Source: Martinezella lusitana | Lineage (GTDB): Bacteria > Pseudomonadota > Alphaproteobacteria > Rhizobiales > Rhizobiaceae | DNA: 64,000 bases | Assembly (NCBI RefSeq): GCF_010668395.1 | Contig: NZ_WUEY01000010.1 | Coordinates: 159,762-223,761, forward strand | Reading direction: 5' to 3' | Shown: positions 16,809-25,259 of the stretch, in pieces | Layout: the number at the start of each line of letters is the position of its first letter | How positions within the stretch are numbered: position 1 is the first letter of the stretch | Notes under the pieces: generated by a model | Told to the model about the DNA's origin: nothing | What the model saw: the letters and a program-made list of their open reading frames with translations, nothing else | Databases searched by the model: none | Translations under genes and position numbers: made by a program

Positions 16809-17963
16809 ATGAAACACGAATCCTATAAGGCCGGTTTTCCCTGGAAGGCGAGAGGGGTCTTCACGGTGTCGTCGGTCTTGGTGATGATGTCTTTGGCCGC
16901 CCCGGCGCGGGCTGACGACACGTCGCTGACCGGGCAGGCAAAGCAGATCGTCGAGAAAGCAAGTGCGGCTTTTTCGGAGGGCTCCGGGGCATCTGCTGTC
17001 GACGTCGGTCAAAAGCTCTCCGGAAAATCGATTTTCTTTATTTCGGCCGGCCTGAGCTTCGAATTCAGCCAGGAGGTCCTCAAGGGCGTGCAGGACGCAT
17101 CCGGTGAACTCGGGATGAAGGTCGTTACGGCCGACGGCCCGGATTCGTCGCAGGCATCGGCGGCAATCGATCGCGCCATCAGTCGGAGCGCATCTGCGAT
17201 CGTGCTGCAGGGCATCGATCCCTATACCGTCCAAGCCTCGATATCGGATGCCGGGAAGGCCGGCATACCGGTCGTCAGCACCGCTGCCATTCCGGCGGGT
17301 CCGCTGCCCAAGGACATCGCGGATGCGGGCCTTTCGGCGAATGTGAACATCTCGGTTGTCGACGCCGGCAAGATCACCGCCGCCTATATTGCCGCGAAAG
17401 GCGAGCCGGACGCGGAGGTGGCGCTCATCAGCTGCTCCACCTTCCGCTCCGACACCGTTTTTGCCGAGGAATTCACCAAGGAACTGGTGCGGCTATGCCC
17501 CGGTTGCCAGATCATCCACAAGGATTCGCCGCTGCCGCAGTGGCAGACGACTTTGCCATCGCTGGTGCGCACCTTGATCACGGTAAACCCGAAGATCACC
17601 TATGTCGTGCCCTCGGTCGATTCCATGGTGCCCTCGATAAAACCCGCGATCATTGCCGTCGGCGCGGGTGACAGGGTCAAGATCGTAACGAGCAATGCGT
17701 CCCTGCCGGATATGCAGGCCATCGCCCTGAAGACGGACCAGGAGGTTGCCAATCTCGGCGCCTCCAACGAGCGGATGGGGTGGGCTACCGTCGACCAGAT
17801 CGCACGCCTGCTTACCGGCCAGCCCGCGATCGACAATGTCGAGCCGCAGCGGTTGTTCACCGTGGACAATATCGACGGCGTGGATCTGACCAAGCCCGCC
17901 ACCACATGGTACGGCTTCGATTTCCGAAGCTATTATCGCAAGCTTTGGGGCATGAAATCATGA
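16809..17963 (+). CDS. Periplasmic substrate-binding protein of the CUT2-type ABC importer
   Basis: Class I (RbsB-like) periplasmic protein of 384 residues. Signal peptide about 1-36 (long positively charged start, hydrophobic VSSVLVMMSLAAP, cleavage at ARA-DD). 'GKSIFFISAGLSFEFSQEVLKGV' opens the N-lobe, 'AAIDRAISRSASAIVLQGIDP' and 'AGIPVVSTAAIP' are typical of the fold, and 'WATVDQIARLLTG' is near the C-terminus. A strong GGAGGA ribosome site precedes ATG 16809. The stop overlaps the ATPase start (ATGA). An insert 'LISCSTFRSDTVFAEEFTKELVRLCPGC' has a cysteine pair, possibly a disulphide. The ligand is unknown. Confidence 0.9.
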   Translation: MKHESYKAGFPWKARGVFTVSSVLVMMSLAAPARADDTSLTGQAKQIVEKASAAFSEGSGASAVDVGQKLSGKSIFFISAGLSFEFSQEVLKGVQDASGELGMKVVTADGPDSSQASAAIDRAISRSASAIVLQGIDPYTVQASISDAGKAGIPVVSTAAIPAGPLPKDIADAGLSANVNISVVDAGKITAAYIAAKGEPDAEVALISCSTFRSDTVFAEEFTKELVRLCPGCQIIHKDSPLPQWQTTLPSLVRTLITVNPKITYVVPSVDSMVPSIKPAIIAVGAGDRVKIVTSNASLPDMQAIALKTDQEVANLGASNERMGWATVDQIARLLTGQPAIDNVEPQRLFTVDNIDGVDLTKPATTWYGFDFRSYYRKLWGMKS

Positions 17964-19567
17964 GCCCGGCAAATGACATGGCGGTTGCCGATCCGGTGAT
18001 CTCGCTGCGGAACATCTCGAAATCATTCGGTCCGCGCAAGGTTTTGGATGGCGTGAATCTCACGCTCTCGGGAGGGCAGGTACATGCGCTCCTCGGGCAG
18101 AACGGGTCCGGAAAATCAACACTCATCAAGATCCTGTCAGGCGTATACCAGCCTGACGACGCGGGGCAGCATGGCCGGATGCTCCTGCGCGGCGAACCGG
18201 TCGACCTGCCTCTCGATCCCAATTTTGCCGCAACGGCCGGGATTGCCGCGGTCCATCAGGATCTTCCCATCATCAATTCCGCCAGTGTACTGGAAAATCT
18301 GATGATCGGACGGTTCGAGACCGGGCGCGGGTGGCGGATCGATTGGCGTCGCGTTCGCAATGACGTGGCACGGGCCCTTGGCGAATTTGGCATTCACGCA
18401 ACGCCGGAGCAACTCGCGAGCGACCTGCCGGAAGCCGATCGCGCCATGCTCGCCATCCTTCGAGGCCTGAAAGGGTTGCCGTCCGACAGGCCCGGCGTGC
18501 TCATCCTGGACGAGCCGACCGCACATCTTCCCCGCGATGGGGTAGACCGGGTCTTCGCCGCGATCCGGAAAGTGGCAAGCCAAGGTCACGCGGTGGTGCT
18601 GGTGACACACAGGCTCGACGAGGTTTTTGCCGTCACCGATATGGTATCGGTTATCCGGGATGGCATCATTGCGCACGTAGCCGGCACAAAATCATGTACC
18701 GAACGGGAGCTGGTCAAGGCCATTCTAGGTTTTGAGCTCGATGCGCTTTATCCGGAAAGGCAAACGAATGCCGGCGAAATCGTCCTCAACGTGGAAAACC
18801 TCTATGGGAAGCGGGTCCAGGACTTGTCCCTCGTTGCCCGCCGGGGCGAAGTGGTGGGCGTTACCGGCCTGATCGGCGCGGGCCAGGAGGAAATTCCGTA
18901 TCTGCTCTACGGTGCAAGAAAGGTAAGTTCCGGTTCGGTAGCCGTGTGCGGCCAGGCTTTTTCGCAAGCCGAGCTTTCACCCGCAAAATCCATTCGTGCG
19001 GGAATGGCCCTGTTGCCTGCCGATCGTCGCAACGCCTCGGGCGTCGGCACCGCTTCCGTTCGTGAGAACGTCAGTCTGCCGATCCTGGCCCGCTTCCTGA
19101 AGAACGGCATCTTGCGCGAGAAGTCCGAGCGGAATCATGTCCGCGAGCTGCTCGGACGATTTGAGGTTCGGCCCCTGGATCCGGAGCTGCCGCTTTCGGC
19201 GCTCAGCGGCGGCAACCAGCAGAAGGCGCTGCTTGCCAAGTGGTTTCAAATGAAACCCGATGTGTTGCTGCTGCATGAGCCGACGCATGGTGTCGACGTG
19301 GGTTCGCGGCGGACCATTTTTCGATTGATCAAGGACGCGGCCGACCAAGGCGCGGCCATTGTGCTGTTCAGCACCGAGTATGCCGATCTGGCCAATCTCT
19401 GCGATCGTGTCGTTATCATGCGGCATGGCCGCAAAAGCGCCGAACTCAGCGGAGCCTCGCTCAGCGAGCAGCGGATTGTGGCGCTGTGCATGATGGACGA
19501 GCAAGGCTCGACCCTCGGGCAAGATGAAATGAGCGACGCCAGTGCGCCTGCTCCGGTCCTTAACTGA
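17960..19567 (+). CDS. CUT2 (RbsA-type) ABC transporter ATP-binding protein, double NBD
   Basis: Cytoplasmic ATPase of 535 residues with two nucleotide-binding domains. NBD1 has Walker A GQNGSGKST and Walker B VLILDEP, but where LSxxQ is expected it reads 'LPEADRAMLAILRGL', so the signature is unusually degenerate. NBD2 has the normal RbsA-type degenerate Walker A (GLIGAGQEE), a full LSGGNQQK signature and 'VLLLHEPTHGVDVG'. ATG 17960 overlaps the binding-protein stop; the longer reading to 17780 lies wholly inside the previous gene and is rejected. It energises the 15741-16763 permease. Confidence 0.92.
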   Translation: MSPANDMAVADPVISLRNISKSFGPRKVLDGVNLTLSGGQVHALLGQNGSGKSTLIKILSGVYQPDDAGQHGRMLLRGEPVDLPLDPNFAATAGIAAVHQDLPIINSASVLENLMIGRFETGRGWRIDWRRVRNDVARALGEFGIHATPEQLASDLPEADRAMLAILRGLKGLPSDRPGVLILDEPTAHLPRDGVDRVFAAIRKVASQGHAVVLVTHRLDEVFAVTDMVSVIRDGIIAHVAGTKSCTERELVKAILGFELDALYPERQTNAGEIVLNVENLYGKRVQDLSLVARRGEVVGVTGLIGAGQEEIPYLLYGARKVSSGSVAVCGQAFSQAELSPAKSIRAGMALLPADRRNASGVGTASVRENVSLPILARFLKNGILREKSERNHVRELLGRFEVRPLDPELPLSALSGGNQQKALLAKWFQMKPDVLLLHEPTHGVDVGSRRTIFRLIKDAADQGAAIVLFSTEYADLANLCDRVVIMRHGRKSAELSGASLSEQRIVALCMMDEQGSTLGQDEMSDASAPAPVLN

Positions 19568-19579
19568 AAGAGACAATCT

Positions 19580-20599
19580 ATGAAGCCGATCAAGATCGGG
19601 GAAATCAACGCCGAACCCGGTAAGAAATGCCGAACCTCGCTTGGAGCCATTCGCACTCCCTCCGGTTCCGAGCTGAGCATTCCATGCATGATAGCTCGCG
19701 GCGTGGAAGACGGTCCGACGCTGGTTCTTTCCGGCGCGACCCATGGCGACGAGATTGCAGGGACGGGGGCAATCATCCGTCTCATGCAGGCGCTCGATCC
19801 GTCGAAGATGAAGGGATCGGTCATTGCTCTGCCCGCGGCGAATGTTGCAGCTTTCGACCAGGGAGCATATTTTACCCCACAGGACAGTCGCAATATGGCG
19901 TCCGGCATCTATTGGGCCACTGACCCCAAAAGCACCATGACGGCGCGGATGGGCGCGCTCCTTGGTCCCCTCTATCAGATGGCTGATTACTACATCGATA
20001 TCCACGGCAATCATGAGCCGTGTGTCCCCATGTCGATGATGAATCTCAGTTCCGCGCGCGATTTGGCGGTTCGGGAAAAAACCATCGCGCTTGCCGATGC
20101 CTTCGGCGTGACGCCAGTGGATATGAGCGACCCTGTCGCGCATCCGGACTGGGTCGGTTCGGCCGACGACTATCCCGTCCCCACGGCCATGGCGAATGGC
20201 GTGCCGGCGCTGATGGTCGAGCTGATGATGTCGCGCACTTGCATGGATGCCGAACGGGGCCGCAAGGGTGTGATGAACGTCATGCGAATGCTGGGAATGA
20301 TGGAGGGAAGCCTGGAAGAGCAAGTGTCGCCGAAGTCGCTTCCCGGGCGCTACAAGTATTGGGGCTCCCTCAGTTCTCAGGCGGCGGGCCTGCTGTGGCC
20401 GAAGATTGCGCCGGGCGAACTGGTTTCCAAGGGGGAGGTGGTCGCGGAAATCACCAATCTTTATGGTGACGTCCTGGAAGTCGTTGTCAGCCCCGCCGAC
20501 GGATTCATCTGGGCGTTTACCGGCGCGCTGTATGGCTCTGGAACCTTTGCCTTGCCCGAAGGGTCCGATATCGGCTTTTTCGCAGAGCGGGTTTTATAG
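19580..20599 (+). CDS. AstE/AspA-family zinc deacylase (DoeB-like)
   Basis: Zinc enzyme of 339 residues of the succinylglutamate desuccinylase/aspartoacylase family (M14-like). Zinc ligands are HGDE (His55, Glu58) and DIHG (His142). The pattern 'RTPSGSELSIPCMIARG' at the start and the biotinyl-like C-terminal beta domain ('GEVVAEITNLYGDVLEVVVSPADGFI') resemble the branch that contains DoeB, which removes acetyl from N-alpha-acetyl-diaminobutyrate. It is the last gene of the MarR-controlled operon, 12 bp after the ATPase. Together with the M20 enzyme it suggests sequential removal of acyl groups from an imported compound. The actual substrate is not established. Confidence 0.88.
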   Translation: MKPIKIGEINAEPGKKCRTSLGAIRTPSGSELSIPCMIARGVEDGPTLVLSGATHGDEIAGTGAIIRLMQALDPSKMKGSVIALPAANVAAFDQGAYFTPQDSRNMASGIYWATDPKSTMTARMGALLGPLYQMADYYIDIHGNHEPCVPMSMMNLSSARDLAVREKTIALADAFGVTPVDMSDPVAHPDWVGSADDYPVPTAMANGVPALMVELMMSRTCMDAERGRKGVMNVMRMLGMMEGSLEEQVSPKSLPGRYKYWGSLSSQAAGLLWPKIAPGELVSKGEVVAEITNLYGDVLEVVVSPADGFIWAFTGALYGSGTFALPEGSDIGFFAERVL

Positions 20600-20664
20600 T
20601 CGATCGTCGGATACCTTCGATATTCAGGAAGGATGCCGTGCTCGATCTATTGTTAGAGGTAAAG

Positions 20665-20690
20665 GCGGCTGTGCCCTCGGGCTCAGCCGC
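20665..20690. terminator. Probable intrinsic terminator after the deacylase operon
   Basis: GCGGCTG (20665-20671) pairs with CAGCCGC (20684-20690); inside, GCCC and GGGC extend the stem past one T-T mismatch. The hairpin is followed by ACTTTCTT. It lies between convergent genes, 66 bp after the plus-strand stop and 63 bp from the minus-strand stop. Confidence 0.6.
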
Positions 20691-20752
20691 ACTTTCTTGC
20701 GGTTGGGCGGCTTTGCGGCCGTCCTTGAGGCGGTGACGCCCTGCGCCGACCG

Positions 20753-22870
20753 TCAGTACAGATCGGCGGTGAGTTTCCCGGGTGTTGCATTGCCATACAG
20801 CATGGCAATGTCCTCACGTTTGAACGGCACGCGACCGTCTTCGGGCGCGGTGCCATAGCCCTGCGCGTATTGATGCCCGGAATATACAGCGGATGCTATC
20901 AAGCCCGGAGCGAGACAATCGCCAAGCCTCGTTACGGACTTGATGCCCGCATCCGCCCATTCGCATTCCCGCGCCTTCATAGCCAGCCAGAGGTCTTCGT
21001 TGGGCAGGCGTGCCGTCACGGGGACCAGTGTCGCACAGTCTATCGAGCTCAGCTTGCCGCTATAGACACATGACAGCGTCAGGCTGTCGCGCGTTCTCCC
21101 GGCAAGGCCGACCGACGGGATGATCTGGACCCCGAGATCGATCAGGCGCTTCTGTATGCGCGACTGTTCAAGCGTGTAATTGCTCCAGGGTGAAACCTGC
21201 GGCTCGGGCGTCAGGAAAATGACATGCCGGCCGGCTTCGACGAGGACTTCGGCGAGAACGCTGCCCAGGTAGAACGAATCGTCATCGTAAATGACCACCG
21301 GGCCATCGTCGGTCACTGCCTGGCCTCCCTCGTCAATGACCGCGTCGGGCGACACGATCTTCCCCTCGGAGAGAAAGGCAAGCGGGAGGCGGTGCGTGCG
21401 GCCGACGCCATCGCAACGCCAACGGCTGCCTGTTGCGAGCGCGATATGCGGCACTCCGTACTGCAGCACGTCGTCGACGGTCAACGGGCTTTGCAGGTAG
21501 ATCTGCGCGTTTGGGCGCACCTGCAACTGCCCCACGCGCCAGTCCCGGACACGCGCCCAGGTCGCCAGTCCGGGCAACCTGCTTTCCCGCGTAATCCGCC
21601 CGCCCCACTCGTCGCCGCTGTCAGCCAGAACGATATCGACGCCAGCCTGCGAAAGGGCGCGGGCGGCTTCGAGACCCGCGGGGCCGCCGCCTATGATCAA
21701 GGCCGGCTCGGGGCGGTCTTTTACAGACAGCCGCTCGGGATGCCATCCTTTGCGCCACTCCTCGCCGATCGTCGGGTTCTGAGTACAGCGCATCGGTGTG
21801 TTTGTGTTGTCACCCGAGGCACAGATGTTGCACCCGATGCATTCGCGGATGTCATCGATCCGTCCCTCCTCGATCTTTCTCGGAAGGAACGGGTCGGCGA
21901 TCGACGGGCGCGCCGCTCCTATGAAATCCATGATGCCTTGCCTGATCACCCGCACCATGCTGTCGGGTGATGTGTATCGTCCGACGCCGATGACGGGCTT
22001 GGTCGTCACCGATTTCACGAAGCCGATGTAGGGTTCTTGATAGCCCTCTTCCGAAAAACGCGCTGTCTGACTGTCGTTGGACCAGTTGGACAGGTTGACG
22101 TCCCATAGATCGGGCTCTTCCGCGAGTGCGGAGATAACGTCCCGGCCTTCCCCTTCGCTGGTGATCCCGGCTGGTCCGAGCAACTCATCGACGGCAAGGC
22201 GAACGGCGATGGCACAGGTGTCGCCAACCGCCTCCTTGGTGTCGCCGAGAATCTCCCGGAAGAGCCGCAGCCTGTTCTCGAAGCTGCCGCCATACTCGTC
22301 GGAACGGTGATTGTGGCGCTTGGACAGAAAGTGCTGCAGCACGCTCATATCGTGCCCCGAATACAGGTAGATGATGTCGAAACCGGCCCGTCTCGCACGG
22401 ATGGCGGCCTCGCGATACCAGCGTCGCATGTCGATGATGTCGGCCTTGTCCATCGCGCGCGCTTGAACCGGATCAAGACTGTCGCTCACCGAATTCGACG
22501 GCGCGAGCGGAATCATTCGGCTGAAGCGGTTGGCGACATGCAAGCCATTGTGAACCAGCTGGATCGCTGCGAGGCTTCCGTGAGCGTGGATTCTTTCTGT
22601 TACTGCCGCAAGCGTCGGCAGGTCCCCGTCGTCCCAAAGGCGGGCCTCGTTTGCGGGCGTCAGATCGGAGGTCGGGTGGATTTCCGCCTCCTGCGTCGAA
22701 ACGACCGCCCAGCCCCCCTCCGCCTTGATCCCGCGAAGATGGGCCTCGGCATTGGGATAGCGATAACCCATCCCCGAACAGTGCGGCACTTGATAGAATC
22801 TGTTGCGGGCCGTCAGCGGTCCGATCCGGACGGGTTCGAAGAGGATATCAAACCGGGGGTCGCGTTTCAT
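20753..22870 (-). CDS. Trimethylamine-dehydrogenase-like iron-sulfur flavoprotein (amine N-demethylase candidate)
   Basis: A 705-residue protein collinear with trimethylamine/dimethylamine dehydrogenase. An FMN TIM-barrel (1-340) begins with the family pattern 'RNRFYQVPHC'; Cys31 matches the residue that bears 6-S-cysteinyl-FMN. Tyr170, His173 and Asp266 match the TMADH catalytic residues. A 4Fe-4S site is formed by Cys344, 347, 350 and 362, and a nucleotide-binding domain starts at GGGPAG (394-399). Of the TMADH aromatic substrate cage only Trp263 remains: the Tyr60 position is Glu61 and the Trp355 position is Asp354. Oxidative demethylation of a methylated, probably charged amine is inferred. 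Related enzymes act on N-methylproline and similar compounds. It diverges from a BetI-like regulator. Confidence 0.9.
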   Translation of the reverse strand: MKRDPRFDILFEPVRIGPLTARNRFYQVPHCSGMGYRYPNAEAHLRGIKAEGGWAVVSTQEAEIHPTSDLTPANEARLWDDGDLPTLAAVTERIHAHGSLAAIQLVHNGLHVANRFSRMIPLAPSNSVSDSLDPVQARAMDKADIIDMRRWYREAAIRARRAGFDIIYLYSGHDMSVLQHFLSKRHNHRSDEYGGSFENRLRLFREILGDTKEAVGDTCAIAVRLAVDELLGPAGITSEGEGRDVISALAEEPDLWDVNLSNWSNDSQTARFSEEGYQEPYIGFVKSVTTKPVIGVGRYTSPDSMVRVIRQGIMDFIGAARPSIADPFLPRKIEEGRIDDIRECIGCNICASGDNTNTPMRCTQNPTIGEEWRKGWHPERLSVKDRPEPALIIGGGPAGLEAARALSQAGVDIVLADSGDEWGGRITRESRLPGLATWARVRDWRVGQLQVRPNAQIYLQSPLTVDDVLQYGVPHIALATGSRWRCDGVGRTHRLPLAFLSEGKIVSPDAVIDEGGQAVTDDGPVVIYDDDSFYLGSVLAEVLVEAGRHVIFLTPEPQVSPWSNYTLEQSRIQKRLIDLGVQIIPSVGLAGRTRDSLTLSCVYSGKLSSIDCATLVPVTARLPNEDLWLAMKARECEWADAGIKSVTRLGDCLAPGLIASAVYSGHQYAQGYGTAPEDGRVPFKREDIAMLYGNATPGKLTADLY

Positions 22871-23239
22871 GGTGTTCCCTTATTGGTTGTGAATATGCTC
22901 GCCCTATACGAACAGGTGCCCTGAGCACAGGAAGGATATCGCGTTGCTTGTTCCATGCAAGCAAAAAATTATACGATCGTATAATATCTTGTAACCTACT
23001 GATGAAATGGCCGATCCGTGTCGGTTCCGCCGTCCAGACGGTGCGGCAGGGCGATGCGAGAAAGCCGATCACCGCCCCGCCCGGCCTCCTCGCAGACCTC
23101 TTCGAGGCACAGCCGGAGACGCGTTTGACATGATGCGGGTAAGACTATGTAGGTGAGGCCAAGGCGGCCATATGCCCGTATAACAAGCTTGAAATACCCG
23201 CTCGTTCATCTATGAGGGGGTGAAACATAAAATATATCA
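22871..23239. other. Divergent regulatory region between flavoprotein and TetR genes
   Basis: A 369-bp intergenic region with no credible gene. Its notable content is the 18-bp palindrome at 22968-22985. The part from 23030 to 23230 shows no further repeat or ORF that I trust. Confidence 0.6.
22968..22985. promoter_or_regulatory. 18-bp perfect palindrome, candidate TetR operator over back-to-back -10 boxes
   Basis: ATTATACGATCGTATAAT is identical to its reverse complement. Each strand ends in TATAAT, a consensus -10 hexamer, so a bound dimer would cover the -10 of leftward and rightward promoters. For the leftward gene GTTACA lies 16 bases before the TATAAT as a weak -35. The palindrome is 98 bp from the flavoprotein start and 254 bp from the TetR start. 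Confidence 0.65.
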
Positions 23240-23920
23240 ATGGCATCGTTACCCATGGCTCGCCAGCGTGAGGATACCGGTTTGACGAAAAACGATCCGA
23301 CGAAATCCCGGGCGCGCTTCCGTCGTGAGACCCCTGACGATCGCCGTCGACAGCTGGGCGAAGCGGCGCTGCGCTGCATTGTCAAGCATGGAAACGCAGG
23401 TGTTTCCGTGCGCCAGATCGCTGCCGAAGCCGGCGTCACTCAAGGATTGATCACGCATCATTTTGGCGAGCTGAACGAACTTGTCATCTATGCCTTCGAC
23501 ATTATGGCGAGTGAGATGCTGCAGGGATTGATGAACGTCGTCGATCAGGCGGATCCTACGCCGCAAGGTCGCCTGAACGCATTCATAGAAGCATCGTTTT
23601 CGTCGATGCTGTTCGATCGTGATGTTCTCGGCGTATGGGTCGTTTTCTGGGGGCTCATCCTGCATTCTCCCAAGCTAAGTTTCTCGCAGCAGCGAGAGTT
23701 CTCCGGCTACGTGAAGGCTGTCGAAGCTCTCTTGAAGGACCTTGCGGATGACGAGGAAATTGCCGTTGGAGACATGCGGCTTGCAGCGCTTTCCTTCAGC
23801 GCGTTGCTGGACGGCCTGTGGCTGGCGTGGTGCTTGAACCCGACGACTTTCAAGCCCGAGGAAGGCGTTCAGTTGTGTCACAACTGGATCAAGGGATTGC
23901 GGCTAGGCGCCTACGCATAG
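23240..23920 (+). CDS. TetR-family regulator, BetI-like
   Basis: DNA-binding repressor of 226 residues. The helix-turn-helix (about 38-85) reads 'RRQLGEAALRCIVKHG' and 'VRQIAAEAGVTQGLITHHFG', close to BetI, the repressor of choline-betaine genes. The C-terminal ligand domain ends 'LDGLWLAWCLNPTTF', also BetI-like. ATG 23240 or 23255 could be the start; a basic N-terminal extension (15-30 residues) precedes the HTH in either case. It diverges from the TMADH-like gene across the palindrome, which supports control of methylated-amine catabolism by a methylated amine ligand. That ligand is inferred. Confidence 0.9.
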   Translation: MASLPMARQREDTGLTKNDPTKSRARFRRETPDDRRRQLGEAALRCIVKHGNAGVSVRQIAAEAGVTQGLITHHFGELNELVIYAFDIMASEMLQGLMNVVDQADPTPQGRLNAFIEASFSSMLFDRDVLGVWVVFWGLILHSPKLSFSQQREFSGYVKAVEALLKDLADDEEIAVGDMRLAALSFSALLDGLWLAWCLNPTTFKPEEGVQLCHNWIKGLRLGAYA

Positions 23921-24102
23921 CGAGTGCCCGCTCCGCCACATCGCTTCCATGAACTCGGACGCTTGGTGCCGAGCCGAAGAGCGCTCAGGCGGAAGCCAGC
24001 GACGCCACAGATCCAGGTTTGATCGAACCGATCTGGTTGCGACGCCGACGGCCCCGTCATGGCCAGCCCACCATCGTGAGGTGGCCCGCGTTGCCCGAAG
24101 TC

Positions 24103-25230
24103 CTACTTGTGGAAGCGTTCCGGCCTGAACTGGGCGAAAAGAGGGTGGCGCTTGCCCGTGGCGATTTCGTCGGCAAGGAGTTCGCCTGCGATCAGCCCAA
24201 GGGTCGCGCCGCTATGGCTGAACGCGACGAAATACCCTGGGATGGAACGCAGTTCACCAAAAACCGGCTCGCCGTCGCCTGGGATCGGCTTCAGGCCGAC
24301 ACCGAAATCGTTCAGCTCCAGTTTTGGATGCCCCTCGAGAACCTTCGACGCCTCCTCAAGCAACCCGTCCAGAGTGCTTTGACGGATGTCGTAGCTGCCG
24401 TCTTCCTTGACGCCCACTTCCTCCTCGGACCATGCCGAGTCAAGTGCAAACGCACCGTCGGGCGTCGGCCTGATTGCGACGCGAGGGGTGTTGAGGACCG
24501 CCTTTAGCGGGTGTTCAAGAGGCTTTGTGCGGACAAGCAGCGCGACCGGCGTCTGATCGCCGATATGAATTCCCGCCTCCTGCACGATGGCAGGCACTTC
24601 TCCGCCCGCGGCAAGCAGAACCGCATCCGCCGGCCATGTCTTTCCGTCGGCGGTCCTTACGCCGATTGCCCGACCATTTTCGACCTCAACCGTCGCCCGT
24701 CCGGCACCCGTTTCGATCATGCCGCCGAGCGACTGGAATTCCCCGGCAAGGACCGCGATCAGGGATGGCAGGTCGACCCAGCCTTCACCGGGATTGAAGA
24801 TGGCGCCCTGCGGCGTGATCCGGGCGCCGTCGATGCCGGGAACGGTCGCGGCGATGGTATCGACGTCGACTGATATGGCGTGGTATCCGAGCTCGCGCTC
24901 ATAGTCGAACACGGCGGCGATCTGATTGGCGCCGTCGTCGGCGTCCCAGGTCAGGCCGCCATCGAAGCGCAGCCACTTTGCGTCGGGATATTCGTGCGAG
25001 AGCGTCCGGTAGCGATCGATGCCGGCGAGGCGCAGCCGATGATAGGCGTCGGAGCGCATTCTCGATGAGTTCAGCCAGGCCAGGGAGCGCCCGGAAGCCC
25101 CGTTGGCGAGAGGGCCGTCATTGATCAGCGTCGTCTTGATGCCGAGCCTGGCGAGATGAACCGCCGTCGACATTCCGAAAATACCGCCACCGACGACGAT
25201 CACATTCTCTGGTTTCTTTCGTTCGCTCAT
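24103..25230 (-). CDS. FAD-dependent oxidoreductase of the DAO (D-amino acid/glycine oxidase) family
   Basis: Flavoenzyme of about 375 residues that would oxidise a C-N bond of an amino acid or secondary amine. Residues about 9-40 form the Rossmann FAD site (VIVVGGGIFG), followed by 'ANGASGRSLAWLNSS'; the C-terminus has 'DFGVGLKPIPGDGEPVFGEL' and 'YFVAFSHSGATLGLIAGELLADEI', typical of the family. ATG 25230 is chosen because AGGA lies eight bases before it; ATG 25236 and 25251 are possible. It is the last gene of the LacI-linked operon with a polar amino-acid importer, so its substrate is probably the imported solute. Amadori-compound (fructosyl-amine) oxidases are one alternative within this family. 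Confidence 0.9.
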   Translation of the reverse strand: MSERKKPENVIVVGGGIFGMSTAVHLARLGIKTTLINDGPLANGASGRSLAWLNSSRMRSDAYHRLRLAGIDRYRTLSHEYPDAKWLRFDGGLTWDADDGANQIAAVFDYERELGYHAISVDVDTIAATVPGIDGARITPQGAIFNPGEGWVDLPSLIAVLAGEFQSLGGMIETGAGRATVEVENGRAIGVRTADGKTWPADAVLLAAGGEVPAIVQEAGIHIGDQTPVALLVRTKPLEHPLKAVLNTPRVAIRPTPDGAFALDSAWSEEEVGVKEDGSYDIRQSTLDGLLEEASKVLEGHPKLELNDFGVGLKPIPGDGEPVFGELRSIPGYFVAFSHSGATLGLIAGELLADEIATGKRHPLFAQFRPERFHK

Positions 25231-25259
25231 CTTCATGGTCCTGGTTTGCATGATGGTTG

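Noticed and set aside
15081..17234. 717-codon open frame antisense to the amidohydrolase, permease and binding-protein genes
   Set aside because: It spans three well-supported genes on the other strand and their gaps, and its product has no recognisable domains; it results from high GC content.
23921..24102. Search for a terminator between the convergent TetR and oxidoreductase genes
   Set aside because: No stem followed by a T run could be found by eye.
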